Part shown: one piece after another, positions 8,070 to 15,462 of the stretch
Layout of the letters: the number at the start of each line of letters is the position of its first letter
Position numbering within the stretch: position 1 is the first letter of the stretch
DNA from: Alphaproteobacteria bacterium
GTDB lineage: Bacteria > Pseudomonadota > Alphaproteobacteria > Paracaedibacterales > CAITNM01
Assembly: GCA_947499175.1 (NCBI GenBank)
Contig: CANMNU010000001.1
Location: forward strand, 1-37,314
DNA: 37,314 nucleotides
Direction: 5' to 3'
Notes under the pieces: model-generated
What the model was told of the DNA's origin: nothing
Databases searched by the model: none
Seen by the model: only the letters and a program-made list of their open reading frames with translations
Translations under genes and position numbers: made by a program

Positions 8070-8714
8070 ATGGCTAAGCAAACAAAAGGAAATAATGATC
8101 CTCGTTCAAAAGCGGGTGACTCTCGTTCAAAAGCTGGAGATCCTCGGTCAAAAAGTAGTGATTCTCGTTCAAAGGGCGGTAATGAGTCTCGTGAGCGTGA
8201 TGAACAAATTGTTGAAAAATTAGTAAACGTTCGTCGTGTAACTAAAGTTGTTAAAGGTGGTAAAACCATGCGTTTTTCTGCCTTAGTAGTTGTTGGTGAT
8301 GGTAAAGGTCGTGTTGGTTATGCGACTGGTAAAGCCCGTGAAGTTCCTGATGCAGTAAAAAAAGCTGTTGATAAAGCTAAGCGTTCTATGATCAGAGTTC
8401 CACTTCGTGAAGGTCGTACTCTTCATCACGATGTTAAAGCAAGGTGTGGCGCAGGTATCGTTGTGCTACGTGCTGCGCCAGCAGGTACAGGTGTTATTGC
8501 CGGTGGCCCAATGCGTGCTGTATTTGAAGCTTTGGGAATTCACGACATTGTAAGCAAGTCCAATGGGACTAATAACTACCACAATATGGTTCGTGCTACT
8601 TTTCAAGCTTTAGAAAATGTTTCATCACCAAAAGTGATTGCAACGAAGCTTGGTAAAAAAATCTCTGATGTTCTTGTCCGCCGTGATGGCCAAACATCAG
8701 CAACAGCTAATTAG
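8070..8714 (+). CDS. rpsE: 30S ribosomal protein S5 with repetitive N-terminal extension (uS5)
   Basis: A 214-residue S5, longer than the 165-190 residues usual for the family. The conserved protein begins around residue 45 (DEQIVEKLVNVRRVTKVVKG), with FSALVVVGDGKGRVGYATGK at about residues 69-88 and the C-terminal domain rich in GTGVIAGGPMRAVFEALGI. S5 acts in decoding accuracy and mRNA entry. The extra N-terminus holds four seven-residue units of the form D[PS]RSK followed by two small residues (residues 10-37). An in-frame start after the repeats is not evident, and AAGGATAG supports the ATG at 8070, so the extension is probably translated. Confidence 0.96.
   Translation: MAKQTKGNNDPRSKAGDSRSKAGDPRSKSSDSRSKGGNESRERDEQIVEKLVNVRRVTKVVKGGKTMRFSALVVVGDGKGRVGYATGKAREVPDAVKKAVDKAKRSMIRVPLREGRTLHHDVKARCGAGIVVLRAAPAGTGVIAGGPMRAVFEALGIHDIVSKSNGTNNYHNMVRATFQALENVSSPKVIATKLGKKISDVLVRRDGQTSATAN
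8097..8180 (+). repeat. Four tandem 21-base units inside rpsE
   Basis: Four consecutive 21-base units encode DPRSKAG, DSRSKAG, DPRSKSS and DSRSKGG. Each shares the core CTCGTTCAAA or the one-base variant CTCGGTCAAA. The unit length is a multiple of three, so copy number can change without a frameshift. The divergence between units is mostly at third codon positions and in the last two codons, which suggests the array is not newly formed and that the RSK core is maintained. Confidence 0.93.
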
Positions 8715-8725
8715 TAGGTGCCGTA

Positions 8726-8923
8726 ATGAAAAAAAAGATATCATCAACTACAGTTAAAGTGCAACAAGTTGGAAGCCCTATTCGTAGGGAAGCTAAACAA
8801 AAATTGCATCTTAAAGCTTTAGGTTTGGGAAAAATGAATGCAACCAGAGAGTTAGTTGATACTCCTGAAGTGCAAGGATTAATTCGTAAGGTGCGCCACA
8901 TGGTGCACGTTGTAAGTGAATAG
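8726..8923 (+). CDS. rpmD: 50S ribosomal protein L30 (uL30)
   Basis: A 65-residue L30, a small protein on the solvent side of the large subunit. VKVQQVGSPIRREAKQKLHL is at about residues 11-30, followed by KALGLGKMNATRELVDTPEV and GLIRKVRHMVHVV. The N-terminal KKKISSTT tail is slightly extended compared with E. coli. It lies between rpsE and rplO as usual and has a GGTGCCGT sequence before the ATG. Confidence 0.95.
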   Translation: MKKKISSTTVKVQQVGSPIRREAKQKLHLKALGLGKMNATRELVDTPEVQGLIRKVRHMVHVVSE

Positions 8924-8930
8924 GTGCATT

Positions 8931-9392
8931 ATGACTTTTACACTTAATAATATTCGTGATAATAAAGGGGCTCGCACCAAGGCAAAATTGCTTGGTCGTG
9001 GTATAGCTTCTGGTTTAGGTAAAACATCTGGTAAAGGTGGAAAAGGCCAAACAGCTCGTTCGGGTGTATCTTTGAACGGTTTTGAAGGTGGTCAAAACCC
9101 AATTTATCGTCGTTTGCCAAAGCGCGGTTTTAACAATATTCATGCGACAAAAAAATATGAATTAGATTTTCATAAAGTGAACTTAATGCTTGAAAACGGC
9201 TTGATTAAAGCTGGTGAAAAAGTTGATAGAGACCTTTTGGTTAAAATCGGTTATATGCCAAAATATTTGCATGAGATATCATTGCTAGCTAACGGCAAGC
9301 CAAGTGCTAAGTTTATCTATGTGGTAACTAAAGCAACTAAGGGAGCTCAGGCAATAGTAGCCGAGAGTGGTGGCGAACTAATAACAGAATAA
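8931..9392 (+). CDS. rplO: 50S ribosomal protein L15 (uL15)
   Basis: A 153-residue L15, a late-assembly protein reaching into the large-subunit core. It begins MTFTLNNIRDNKGARTKAKL at the ATG at 8931; an upstream in-frame GTG at 8916 would overlap rpmD and is not needed. The glycine-rich arm GRGIASGLGKTSGKGGKGQT is at about residues 23-42 and GFEGGQNPIYRRLPKRGF near residue 51. It ends 10 bases before secY. Confidence 0.96.
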   Translation: MTFTLNNIRDNKGARTKAKLLGRGIASGLGKTSGKGGKGQTARSGVSLNGFEGGQNPIYRRLPKRGFNNIHATKKYELDFHKVNLMLENGLIKAGEKVDRDLLVKIGYMPKYLHEISLLANGKPSAKFIYVVTKATKGAQAIVAESGGELITE

Positions 9393-9402
9393 AGGAAATA
9401 TA

Positions 9403-10749
9403 ATGTCGTCTGCTATCGAGCAACTTGCCGCCAATATAAATTTCTCTACCTTTGCAAAAGCTGAGGACTTAAAAAAACGTATATGGTTTACATTAATAGC
9501 GTTAGCTATATATCGTTTGGGTACATATATCCCATTACCGGGAATTAACCCTTTGGTTATCAAAGAATTTGTGAGCAGTAATGCTGGTGGAATTCTTGGA
9601 ATTCTTGATATGTTTTCTGGTGGCTCAATTAGTCGTATGACTATCTTGGCTTTGAACATTATGCCATATATTTCATCAAGTATTATTGTTCAGTTGATGA
9701 CATCTATTTCTCCTCATCTTGAAGCATTAAAAAAAGAAGGCGAAGCAGGGCGTCGTAAGCTTAACCAGTATACGCGCTATGGTACGGTTCTTTTGGCAAT
9801 GGTGCAGGCTTATGGTATTTCCATTGGTCTTGAGAAAATGCAAGGCGCAAGTGGTGCTGCCGTACTTGATCCTGGGGTTTTATTTCATTTATCAACTGTG
9901 GTTATTTTAACCGGTGGTACCATGTTTATTATGTGGATGGGAGAGCAAATAACTTCTCGTGGTCTAGGTAATGGTATCTCACTTGTTATATATGCGGGTA
10001 TCGTTGCTAATCTTCCACAAGCTGTATTCAGTACATTTGAATTAGGTCGGCAGGGAGCGTTATCTGCAGTTGTAATTTTGGGTATTTTATTTTTGGTAGC
10101 AGTAGTTATTGCCTATGTCGTTTTTATGGAAAGAGCGCAACGTCGGATTTTGATCCAGTATCCAAAACGTCAAGTTGCTGTAAATATGCCAGCAGTAGCG
10201 CAGACTTCTCATTTGCCTTTAAAATTAAATAGTGCAGGTGTGATTCCGCCAATTTTTGCATCTTCTTTGCTGTTGTTGCCAGCCACAATATCCGGATTTG
10301 CAGGAACTAATTCTTCTGATGGTATTCTTGGTTATATTGGCTCAATTTTTGCCCATGGGCATCCTGTTTATATGACATGCTTTGCGGCACTAATTATTTT
10401 CTTTGCTTTCTTTTATACAGCACTAATGTTTAACCCAAATGAAACATCGGAAAATTTGCGTAAAATGGGTAACTACATTCCTGGTGTTCGTCCAGGTAAG
10501 CCAACAGCAGAGTATTTAGACTATGTATTAACCCGTCTTACTGTTGTTGGAGCGCTATTTTTAGCGTCTATTTGTGTGCTACCTGACTTTATTTATAGCC
10601 GTGTTTCTTTGCCATTCTATTTTGGTGGTACCACAATATTAATTGTGGTGAGTGTGACTATGGAGACTATTACCCAAATTCAGTCTCACTTAATGGCCCA
10701 TCAGTATGAAGGGCTTATCAAAAAGGCAAAGGCAAAAGGTAAAATGTAA
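9403..10749 (+). CDS. secY: Protein translocase channel subunit SecY
   Basis: A 448-residue polytopic inner-membrane protein, the channel of the Sec translocon. Hydrophobic segments number about ten. Family landmarks are RLGTYIPLPGINP near residue 42, the plug region GGSISRMTILALNIMPYISS near residue 72, NGISLVIYAGIVANLP, and the cytosolic loop RPGKPTAEYLDYVLTRLTVV that contacts ribosome and SecA. It ends HQYEGLIKKAKAKGKM. The stop shares one base with the adk start. As in other bacteria it is embedded in the spc block after rplO. Confidence 0.98.
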   Translation: MSSAIEQLAANINFSTFAKAEDLKKRIWFTLIALAIYRLGTYIPLPGINPLVIKEFVSSNAGGILGILDMFSGGSISRMTILALNIMPYISSSIIVQLMTSISPHLEALKKEGEAGRRKLNQYTRYGTVLLAMVQAYGISIGLEKMQGASGAAVLDPGVLFHLSTVVILTGGTMFIMWMGEQITSRGLGNGISLVIYAGIVANLPQAVFSTFELGRQGALSAVVILGILFLVAVVIAYVVFMERAQRRILIQYPKRQVAVNMPAVAQTSHLPLKLNSAGVIPPIFASSLLLLPATISGFAGTNSSDGILGYIGSIFAHGHPVYMTCFAALIIFFAFFYTALMFNPNETSENLRKMGNYIPGVRPGKPTAEYLDYVLTRLTVVGALFLASICVLPDFIYSRVSLPFYFGGTTILIVVSVTMETITQIQSHLMAHQYEGLIKKAKAKGKM

Positions 10750-11387
10750 TGCATTTGGTTTTTTTAGGACCGCCTGCATGTGGAAAGGGCACTCAGTCAG
10801 AAATATTGGTAAAAAAGTACGGATATCATCATTTATCAACAGGTGATATTCTTCGTAAAGAATCTGCCAGTGGTTCTGAGCTTGGTAACTTACTTAAATT
10901 AACTCTAGCAAATGGTGCTTTAGCCCCAACTGATTTAGTTAATAAAGCCATAAAGAAAGATATTGAAAAATATAGTAAGAATAGTATATTATTTGATGGT
11001 TATCCGCGCAAGATTGATCAAGCACATTTCCTTGATGATATTATTGCTGAAACAAATGGCGAAATAAGACGTGTGTTTTATTTTGACATTGACGTTAATG
11101 ATCTTTTGCAAAGAATTTTAAATAGAGTTACTTGTAAAGATTGTGGAGCCGTGTATAATCTGCAGACGAACCCTCCAAAAAAAGAGGGTGTTTGTGATAA
11201 CTGCGCAAGTACAAATTTTGTTAAGCGTGGTGATGATAATGAAGCGATTCTTGAAAATCGCTTTAAGTATTTTTTAGAAGAGACTGCCCCGCTTAAGGAG
11301 TTTTACCAAAAGCGGGGAATTTTGACGGTGATAGATGCGAGCGCACCGTTAAAAAATGTAACAGAACAAATTGTAAACGCATTATAA
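10749..11387 (+). CDS. adk: Adenylate kinase, zinc-lid type
   Basis: A 212-residue adenylate kinase that interconverts ATP + AMP and 2 ADP. The P-loop is GPPACGKGTQ at residues 7-16; most homologues have GPPGAGKGTQ, so two positions differ while the G....GKGT skeleton is kept. YHHLSTGDILRKE follows as AMP-binding region, and DGYPRKIDQA replaces the more common DGFPRT. The LID carries CKDCG...CDNC, four cysteines expected to bind zinc. It sits between secY and rpsM, the place where rpmJ is found in many other bacteria, and overlaps secY by one base. Confidence 0.97.
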   Translation: MHLVFLGPPACGKGTQSEILVKKYGYHHLSTGDILRKESASGSELGNLLKLTLANGALAPTDLVNKAIKKDIEKYSKNSILFDGYPRKIDQAHFLDDIIAETNGEIRRVFYFDIDVNDLLQRILNRVTCKDCGAVYNLQTNPPKKEGVCDNCASTNFVKRGDDNEAILENRFKYFLEETAPLKEFYQKRGILTVIDASAPLKNVTEQIVNAL

Positions 11388-11397
11388 GGAGCTAACC

Positions 11398-11775
11398 GTG
11401 GCACGTATTGCTGGTGTAAACATTCCAACCCAAAAAAAAGTATGGATTGCTTTGACCTATATTTATGGAATTGGTAAACACCAATCCGTTAACATTATTC
11501 AAAAAGCAGGGGTGGATGGAGAAAAACGCGTTCATTCTTTGACAGATCAAGAAGTATTAAAGATTCGTGAAGTAATTGACGCAACCCATAAAGTTGAAGG
11601 TGACCTACGTCGCGAAGTCAGTATGAATATTAAGCGATTAATGGACTTAGGGTGCTATCGTGGACTTCGTCATCGTAAGGGGCTACCAGTTCGTGGTCAA
11701 CGTACTCATACGAATGCTCGTACTCGTAAAGGGAAGGCAATTGCTATTGCCGGTAAAAAAATGGTTGGTAAATAA
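11398..11775 (+). CDS. rpsM: 30S ribosomal protein S13 (uS13)
   Basis: A 125-residue S13, which contacts tRNA and bridges to the large subunit. The start is GTG at 11398, supported by an AAGGAGCTAACC ribosome-binding site and the canonical N-terminus MARIAGVNIPTQKKV. The C-terminal signature GCYRGLRHRKGLPVRGQRTH is at about residues 82-101, followed by TNARTRKGKA. It opens the alpha-operon part of the locus. Confidence 0.98.
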   Translation: MARIAGVNIPTQKKVWIALTYIYGIGKHQSVNIIQKAGVDGEKRVHSLTDQEVLKIREVIDATHKVEGDLRREVSMNIKRLMDLGCYRGLRHRKGLPVRGQRTHTNARTRKGKAIAIAGKKMVGK

Positions 11776-11795
11776 AACTTAAGGTATTGTAATTT

Positions 11796-12188
11796 ATGGC
11801 ACAAAAATCTGTTGCACGTGTTAAGCGTCGTGAAAGAAAAAATATCATTAATGGTATTGTCTATATTAATGCGACATTCAATAACACGTTAGTAAGCGTG
11901 ACTGATGAATCTGGAAACGTTATTTCTTGGTCTACTTCAGGAATGATGGGCTTTAAAGGTTCTCGTAAGTCAACTCCTTATGCAGCACAAGTTGCTGCAG
12001 AGGATGCCGCTAAAAAGGCCCAGGAACATGGTATGAAAAATGTTAGGGTTATTGTAAAGGGGCCTGGATCAGGCCGTGAGACTGCATTGCGTTCTTTGCA
12101 ATCAGTTGGCTTTACAATATCCTCTGTACGTGATGTGACTCCAGTTCCACACAATGGTGTGCGTCCTCCTAAACGTCGTCGCGTATAA
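11796..12188 (+). CDS. rpsK: 30S ribosomal protein S11 (uS11)
   Basis: A 130-residue S11, located at the platform near the E site. YINATFNNTLVSVTDESGNV is at about residues 23-42. The segment GPGSGRETALRSLQSVGFTI is near residue 90. The C-terminus DVTPVPHNGVRPPKRRRV is invariant family sequence. There is a 20-base gap from rpsM and a 42-base gap to rpoA, the largest gap inside the ribosomal locus. Confidence 0.98.
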   Translation: MAQKSVARVKRRERKNIINGIVYINATFNNTLVSVTDESGNVISWSTSGMMGFKGSRKSTPYAAQVAAEDAAKKAQEHGMKNVRVIVKGPGSGRETALRSLQSVGFTISSVRDVTPVPHNGVRPPKRRRV

Positions 12189-12230
12189 GACTGTGTTTCT
12201 AGTATAAATAAATAAGGAAAGAGAACAATT

Positions 12231-13253
12231 GTGATTGAAAGAAATTGGCAATCGATGATTAAGCCTTCCAAGATTCAGGTGGAGTACCTTACCTCAAATC
12301 TTAGGGAAGCCAGTGTAATAGCTGAGCCACTCGAAAGAGGCTTTGGTCTTACTTTAGGTAACGCTTTGCGCCGTGTTTTATTATCTTCGTTGCAAGGTTC
12401 TGCGATTACATCAATTAAAATTGATGGTATATTACACGAATTTTCAACAATACCTGGTGTTCGTGAAGATGTTGCAGATATCATTTTGAACTTAAAAACT
12501 CTAGGTGTTCGTCTAAATTCAGAAATGCCAAAACGTATGCGCATTGATGTAAAGGGGCCATGTGTTGTTACAGCTAAAGATATTCAACATTCATCTGAAG
12601 TTGAAATTATGGATCCTGACTTGGTTATTTGCCATGTCGACGAGGGCGGTCATGTGGTTATGGAACTCACTGTGCAAAATGGTAAGGGGTATATTCCTGC
12701 ATCGGCTCAACAGACTGAAGATAAGACAATTGGCTTAATTCCAATTGATGCAATTTTCAGTCCAATTAAACGTGTGGTATATAAAGTTGATCAGACACGT
12801 GTTGGGCAACGTACAGATTATGATAAGCTGACTTTGACCTTGACTACTGACGGTTCAATAACTCCAGATGATTCAATTGCTTATGCTTCAAGAATTTTGC
12901 AAGATCAATTGCAGCAATTTATTAATTTTGAAGAACCAAAGCCAGCAGGTACGGTAGAACGCCGTGGTGAACCACTGCCATTTAACCGTAACATGCTAAA
13001 AAAGGTTGATGAATTAGAGCTTTCAGTTCGTTCGGCAAATTGTTTGAAGAATGAAAACATCTATTACATTGGTGACTTAGTGCAACGTTCTGAACCAGAA
13101 ATGTTACGCACTCCAAACTTCGGTCGTAAGTCTTTGAATGAAATCAAAGAAGTACTTTCAATGATGGGGCTTGGTTTTGGTATGACAGTGCCAAATTGGC
13201 CACCAGAGAATATAGATGAATTAGCAAAATCTTTAGAAGATCCATTTAACTGA
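12231..13253 (+). CDS. rpoA: DNA-directed RNA polymerase alpha subunit
   Basis: A 340-residue RNA polymerase alpha subunit. The N-terminal assembly domain covers about residues 1-235, with FGLTLGNALRRVLLSSLQGS near residue 39. A linker follows, then the DNA-binding C-terminal domain with VRSANCLKNENIYYIGDLVQ and NFGRKSLNEIKEVL. The start is GTG at 12231 with AAGGAAAG upstream; the resulting MIERNWQSMIKPSKI matches the alphaproteobacterial N-terminus. An ATG at 12255 would remove eight residues. It is followed by rplQ as expected. Confidence 0.98.
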   Translation: MIERNWQSMIKPSKIQVEYLTSNLREASVIAEPLERGFGLTLGNALRRVLLSSLQGSAITSIKIDGILHEFSTIPGVREDVADIILNLKTLGVRLNSEMPKRMRIDVKGPCVVTAKDIQHSSEVEIMDPDLVICHVDEGGHVVMELTVQNGKGYIPASAQQTEDKTIGLIPIDAIFSPIKRVVYKVDQTRVGQRTDYDKLTLTLTTDGSITPDDSIAYASRILQDQLQQFINFEEPKPAGTVERRGEPLPFNRNMLKKVDELELSVRSANCLKNENIYYIGDLVQRSEPEMLRTPNFGRKSLNEIKEVLSMMGLGFGMTVPNWPPENIDELAKSLEDPFN

Positions 13254-13269
13254 GAAAAGAGAAATCGTC

Positions 13270-13665
13270 ATGAGACACGGAATGTCAGGACGCAAGTTTA
13301 ACAGAACAAAAGAACATAGAAAAGCTATGTTTAAAAATCTTGCGCAGGCTTTAATTAAGAATGAACAAATTAAGACAACTTTGCCAAAAGCTAAAGATCT
13401 TCGGCCTGTTGTAGAAAAGTTGATTACTTTGGCAAAACGTGGTGGATTGCACTGTCGTCGTCAAGCAGTTTCACAATTGCAGGATCAAGATGTGGTCAAG
13501 AAGCTAATGGATCAAATGGGATCACGCTTCTCTGATCGTCAAGGTGGCTATACAAGGATTGTTAAGGCAGGCTTTCGTTATGGTGATAATGCACCAATGG
13601 CGGTTATTGAGTTTGTCGATTTTGACCCAACTCAACTAGTAGTTTCACAATCAGAAGCTGCTTAA
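13270..13665 (+). CDS. rplQ: 50S ribosomal protein L17 (bL17)
   Basis: A 131-residue L17, the last gene of the ribosomal locus. The start MRHGMSGRKFNRTKEHRKAM is canonical. IKNEQIKTTLPKAKDLRPVV lies near residue 33 and the C-terminal GDNAPMAVIEFVDF near residue 106. A short serine/alanine-rich tail follows. An intrinsic terminator begins about 20 bases after the stop codon. Confidence 0.98.
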   Translation: MRHGMSGRKFNRTKEHRKAMFKNLAQALIKNEQIKTTLPKAKDLRPVVEKLITLAKRGGLHCRRQAVSQLQDQDVVKKLMDQMGSRFSDRQGGYTRIVKAGFRYGDNAPMAVIEFVDFDPTQLVVSQSEAA

Positions 13666-13686
13666 GTTCAGGTTATCTTTAGCTTT

Positions 13687-13722
13687 AAAATAAAGAGGGC
13701 TTTTATGCTCTCTTTATTTTTT
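13687..13722 (+). terminator. Rho-independent terminator of the ribosomal locus
   Basis: Bases 13687-13700 (AAAATAAAGAGGGC) pair with 13707-13720 (GCTCTCTTTATTTT) around a six-base loop, giving a 14-pair stem with one G-T pair. The right arm ends in a T run that continues to 13722. It lies directly after rplQ and separates the ribosomal operon from the transhydrogenase genes. The left arm is A-rich, so the hairpin may also work for transcripts coming from the other side. Confidence 0.9.
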
Positions 13723-13857
13723 GGTGTGTTTACTAAATTTTATTTAATATTTTTGTGTATTTTTTACAACAATTTAAACAGTATCTGGTAAAATTAACTA
13801 AATTGCAATTACAATATATAAATTTAAAAAGCTTCAGTTCACCTTAAGCCTTTCTTG

Positions 13858-13886
13858 TTTTCATTATTTTGAAAAACCCATATACT
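13858..13886 (+). promoter_or_regulatory. Candidate sigma-70 promoter for pntAA-pntAB-pntB
   Basis: TTTTCA (13858-13863) and TATACT (13881-13886) are 17 bases apart and match four and five of six positions of the -35 and -10 consensus. The start codon of pntAA follows 25 bases after the -10 box. A promoter is expected here because the upstream operon ends in a terminator. In AT-rich DNA such matches also arise by chance, so the exact position is tentative. Confidence 0.42.
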
Positions 13887-13911
13887 ACATAAAACATAAA
13901 GAAAAAGTACT

Positions 13912-15033
13912 ATGCATATTTCGGTTGTTAAAGAAACTGCAGAATTTGAAAATAGGGTGGCTTTAACGCCAGACTTAGTGAAACGTTTATGTGATGCAGG
14001 GCACACGGTTGTTGTGGAAAAAAATGCTGGCCAAGCTGTTGGTTTTTTAGATGAAACATACAAAACCGCAGGCGCCTCAATTGCTAAAAATTTTGCAGAC
14101 ACCGTGGTTGATGCGCAATTTGTGCTTAAAGTTGGCCCAGTAGTTGAAAAACAGGTTGAATACTTAAAAGCAAATACCGTGCTAATTGCAATGCAAAAAG
14201 TTTTTGAAAATAAATCATTATTTAACAAAATTAATAAACGTAACGTCAGTGCTTTTGCTTTGGAATTTGTACCAAGAATTACCCGTGCACAATCAATGGA
14301 TGTCTTATCTTCCCAAAGTAATTTGTCAGGTTATCGCGCTGTAATTGAAGGGGCATACGAGCTTGATCGTGCCTTTCCGTTAATGATGACAGCAGCCGGT
14401 GCGGTTGTTGCTTCCAGGGTCCTTGTTATGGGGGCAGGAGTTGCAGGTTTACAAGCAATCGCAACGGCACGCCGCCTAGGGGCAATTGTTTCTGCTTTTG
14501 ATGTACGATCAGCTGCCAAGGAACAAGTACAAAGTTTAGGGGCGACATTTATTGAGGTTGATTACCAAGAATCTGGTGAGGGTTCTGGCGGTTATGCCAA
14601 AGAAATGAGTGAAGGCTACAAGCAAGCCCAAGCGGCGAAATTGCTTGAGGTATTGAAAACTCAAGACATTGTTATTACAACAGCCCTTATTCCAGGACGC
14701 ACAGCGCCTATATTGTTAACTGCTGAAATGGTTAATGAAATGAAGGTTGGAAGTGTGATTGTTGATTTGGCGATTGAATCTGGTGGTAACTGTGAACTTT
14801 CCAAGCATGGTATTACAATTACCAAAAATGGCGTAAAAATTGTAGCCCATCCAAATATGCCAAGCCGCATTGCTTATAACGCAAGTCAGTTGTACGCTAA
14901 AAATGTCTATAATTTTTTGCAATTAATGATCGCTAATAACGAGGAATTAAACATTGATTTCAATGACGAAATTATAAAATCCACCTGTCTTTGCCACGAT
15001 GGCAACTTACTGCATTCTGTGTTTGAAAAATAA
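13912..15033 (+). CDS. pntAA: NAD(P) transhydrogenase alpha subunit, soluble NAD-binding part (PntAA)
   Basis: A 373-residue cytosolic subunit (domain I) of the proton-translocating transhydrogenase, which uses the proton gradient to reduce NADP+ with NADH. The alanine dehydrogenase/PNT N-terminal domain begins MHISVVKETAEFENRVALTP. The NAD-binding Rossmann loop is VMGAGVAGLQAIATARRLGA with the glycines at residues 174-179. ITTALIPGRTAPILLTAEMV and VIVDLAIESGGNCE are also family sequence. The alpha chain is split into AA and AB, as in Rhodospirillum and many alphaproteobacteria, not fused as in E. coli. pntAB starts nine bases downstream. Confidence 0.96.
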   Translation: MHISVVKETAEFENRVALTPDLVKRLCDAGHTVVVEKNAGQAVGFLDETYKTAGASIAKNFADTVVDAQFVLKVGPVVEKQVEYLKANTVLIAMQKVFENKSLFNKINKRNVSAFALEFVPRITRAQSMDVLSSQSNLSGYRAVIEGAYELDRAFPLMMTAAGAVVASRVLVMGAGVAGLQAIATARRLGAIVSAFDVRSAAKEQVQSLGATFIEVDYQESGEGSGGYAKEMSEGYKQAQAAKLLEVLKTQDIVITTALIPGRTAPILLTAEMVNEMKVGSVIVDLAIESGGNCELSKHGITITKNGVKIVAHPNMPSRIAYNASQLYAKNVYNFLQLMIANNEELNIDFNDEIIKSTCLCHDGNLLHSVFEK

Positions 15034-15042
15034 GGAAAAATT

Positions 15043-15462
15043 ATGGATCTTAATTCAATTGCCCAACAGGCTGCACGCTTAAATAGCGTTATTCAAGAAA
15101 TATCAGGTGAACTTGGCAACATCGAAGGTTCTTTGCGACAAGCGATAGCAAATCAAGGTCAAGTCGGTGCCGACCCATTTGTGCTTGGTTTAATGGTTTT
15201 TGTATTGGCATGTTTCGTTGGCTACTACGTGGTTTGGAAAGTCACACCAGCACTACATTCCCCGCTTATGGCTGTTACAAACGCTATTTCAAGTGTCATT
15301 ATTGTTGGCGCTTTAATTGCGGCTGGTCCAGCAGAATTTGGTGTTTCATCAACCTTTGGTTTTTTTGCCGTAGTGCTTGCTTCCATTAACATTTTTGGAG
15401 GATTTATTGTGACTCAACGTATGTTATCCATGTTTTCAAAAAAGAATAAGAGCAAATCATGA
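15043..15462 (+). CDS. pntAB: NAD(P) transhydrogenase alpha subunit, membrane part (PntAB)
   Basis: A 139-residue membrane subunit that contributes part of the proton channel (domain II). An N-terminal soluble helix of about 45 residues precedes DPFVLGLMVFVLACFVGYYV, the first of three membrane segments. The next segments cover TNAISSVIIVGALIAAG and TFGFFAVVLASINIFGGFIV. VTPALHSPLMAVTNAISS is the family signature. The AAGGAAAAATT sequence upstream is a good ribosome-binding site. Its stop codon overlaps the pntB start (ATGA at 15459-15462). Confidence 0.95.
   Translation: MDLNSIAQQAARLNSVIQEISGELGNIEGSLRQAIANQGQVGADPFVLGLMVFVLACFVGYYVVWKVTPALHSPLMAVTNAISSVIIVGALIAAGPAEFGVSSTFGFFAVVLASINIFGGFIVTQRMLSMFSKKNKSKS

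Noticed and set aside
8057..8269. Minus-strand frame opposite the S5 repeats encoding a repetitive protein
   Set aside because: It is the mirror of the 21-base repeat array in rpsE; the repeat period keeps the antisense frame open. There is no start signal of its own.
13839..14228. 129-codon minus-strand frame over the start of pntAA
   Set aside because: It overlaps a confidently identified gene, has no family resemblance and no ribosome-binding site; it is a shadow frame.
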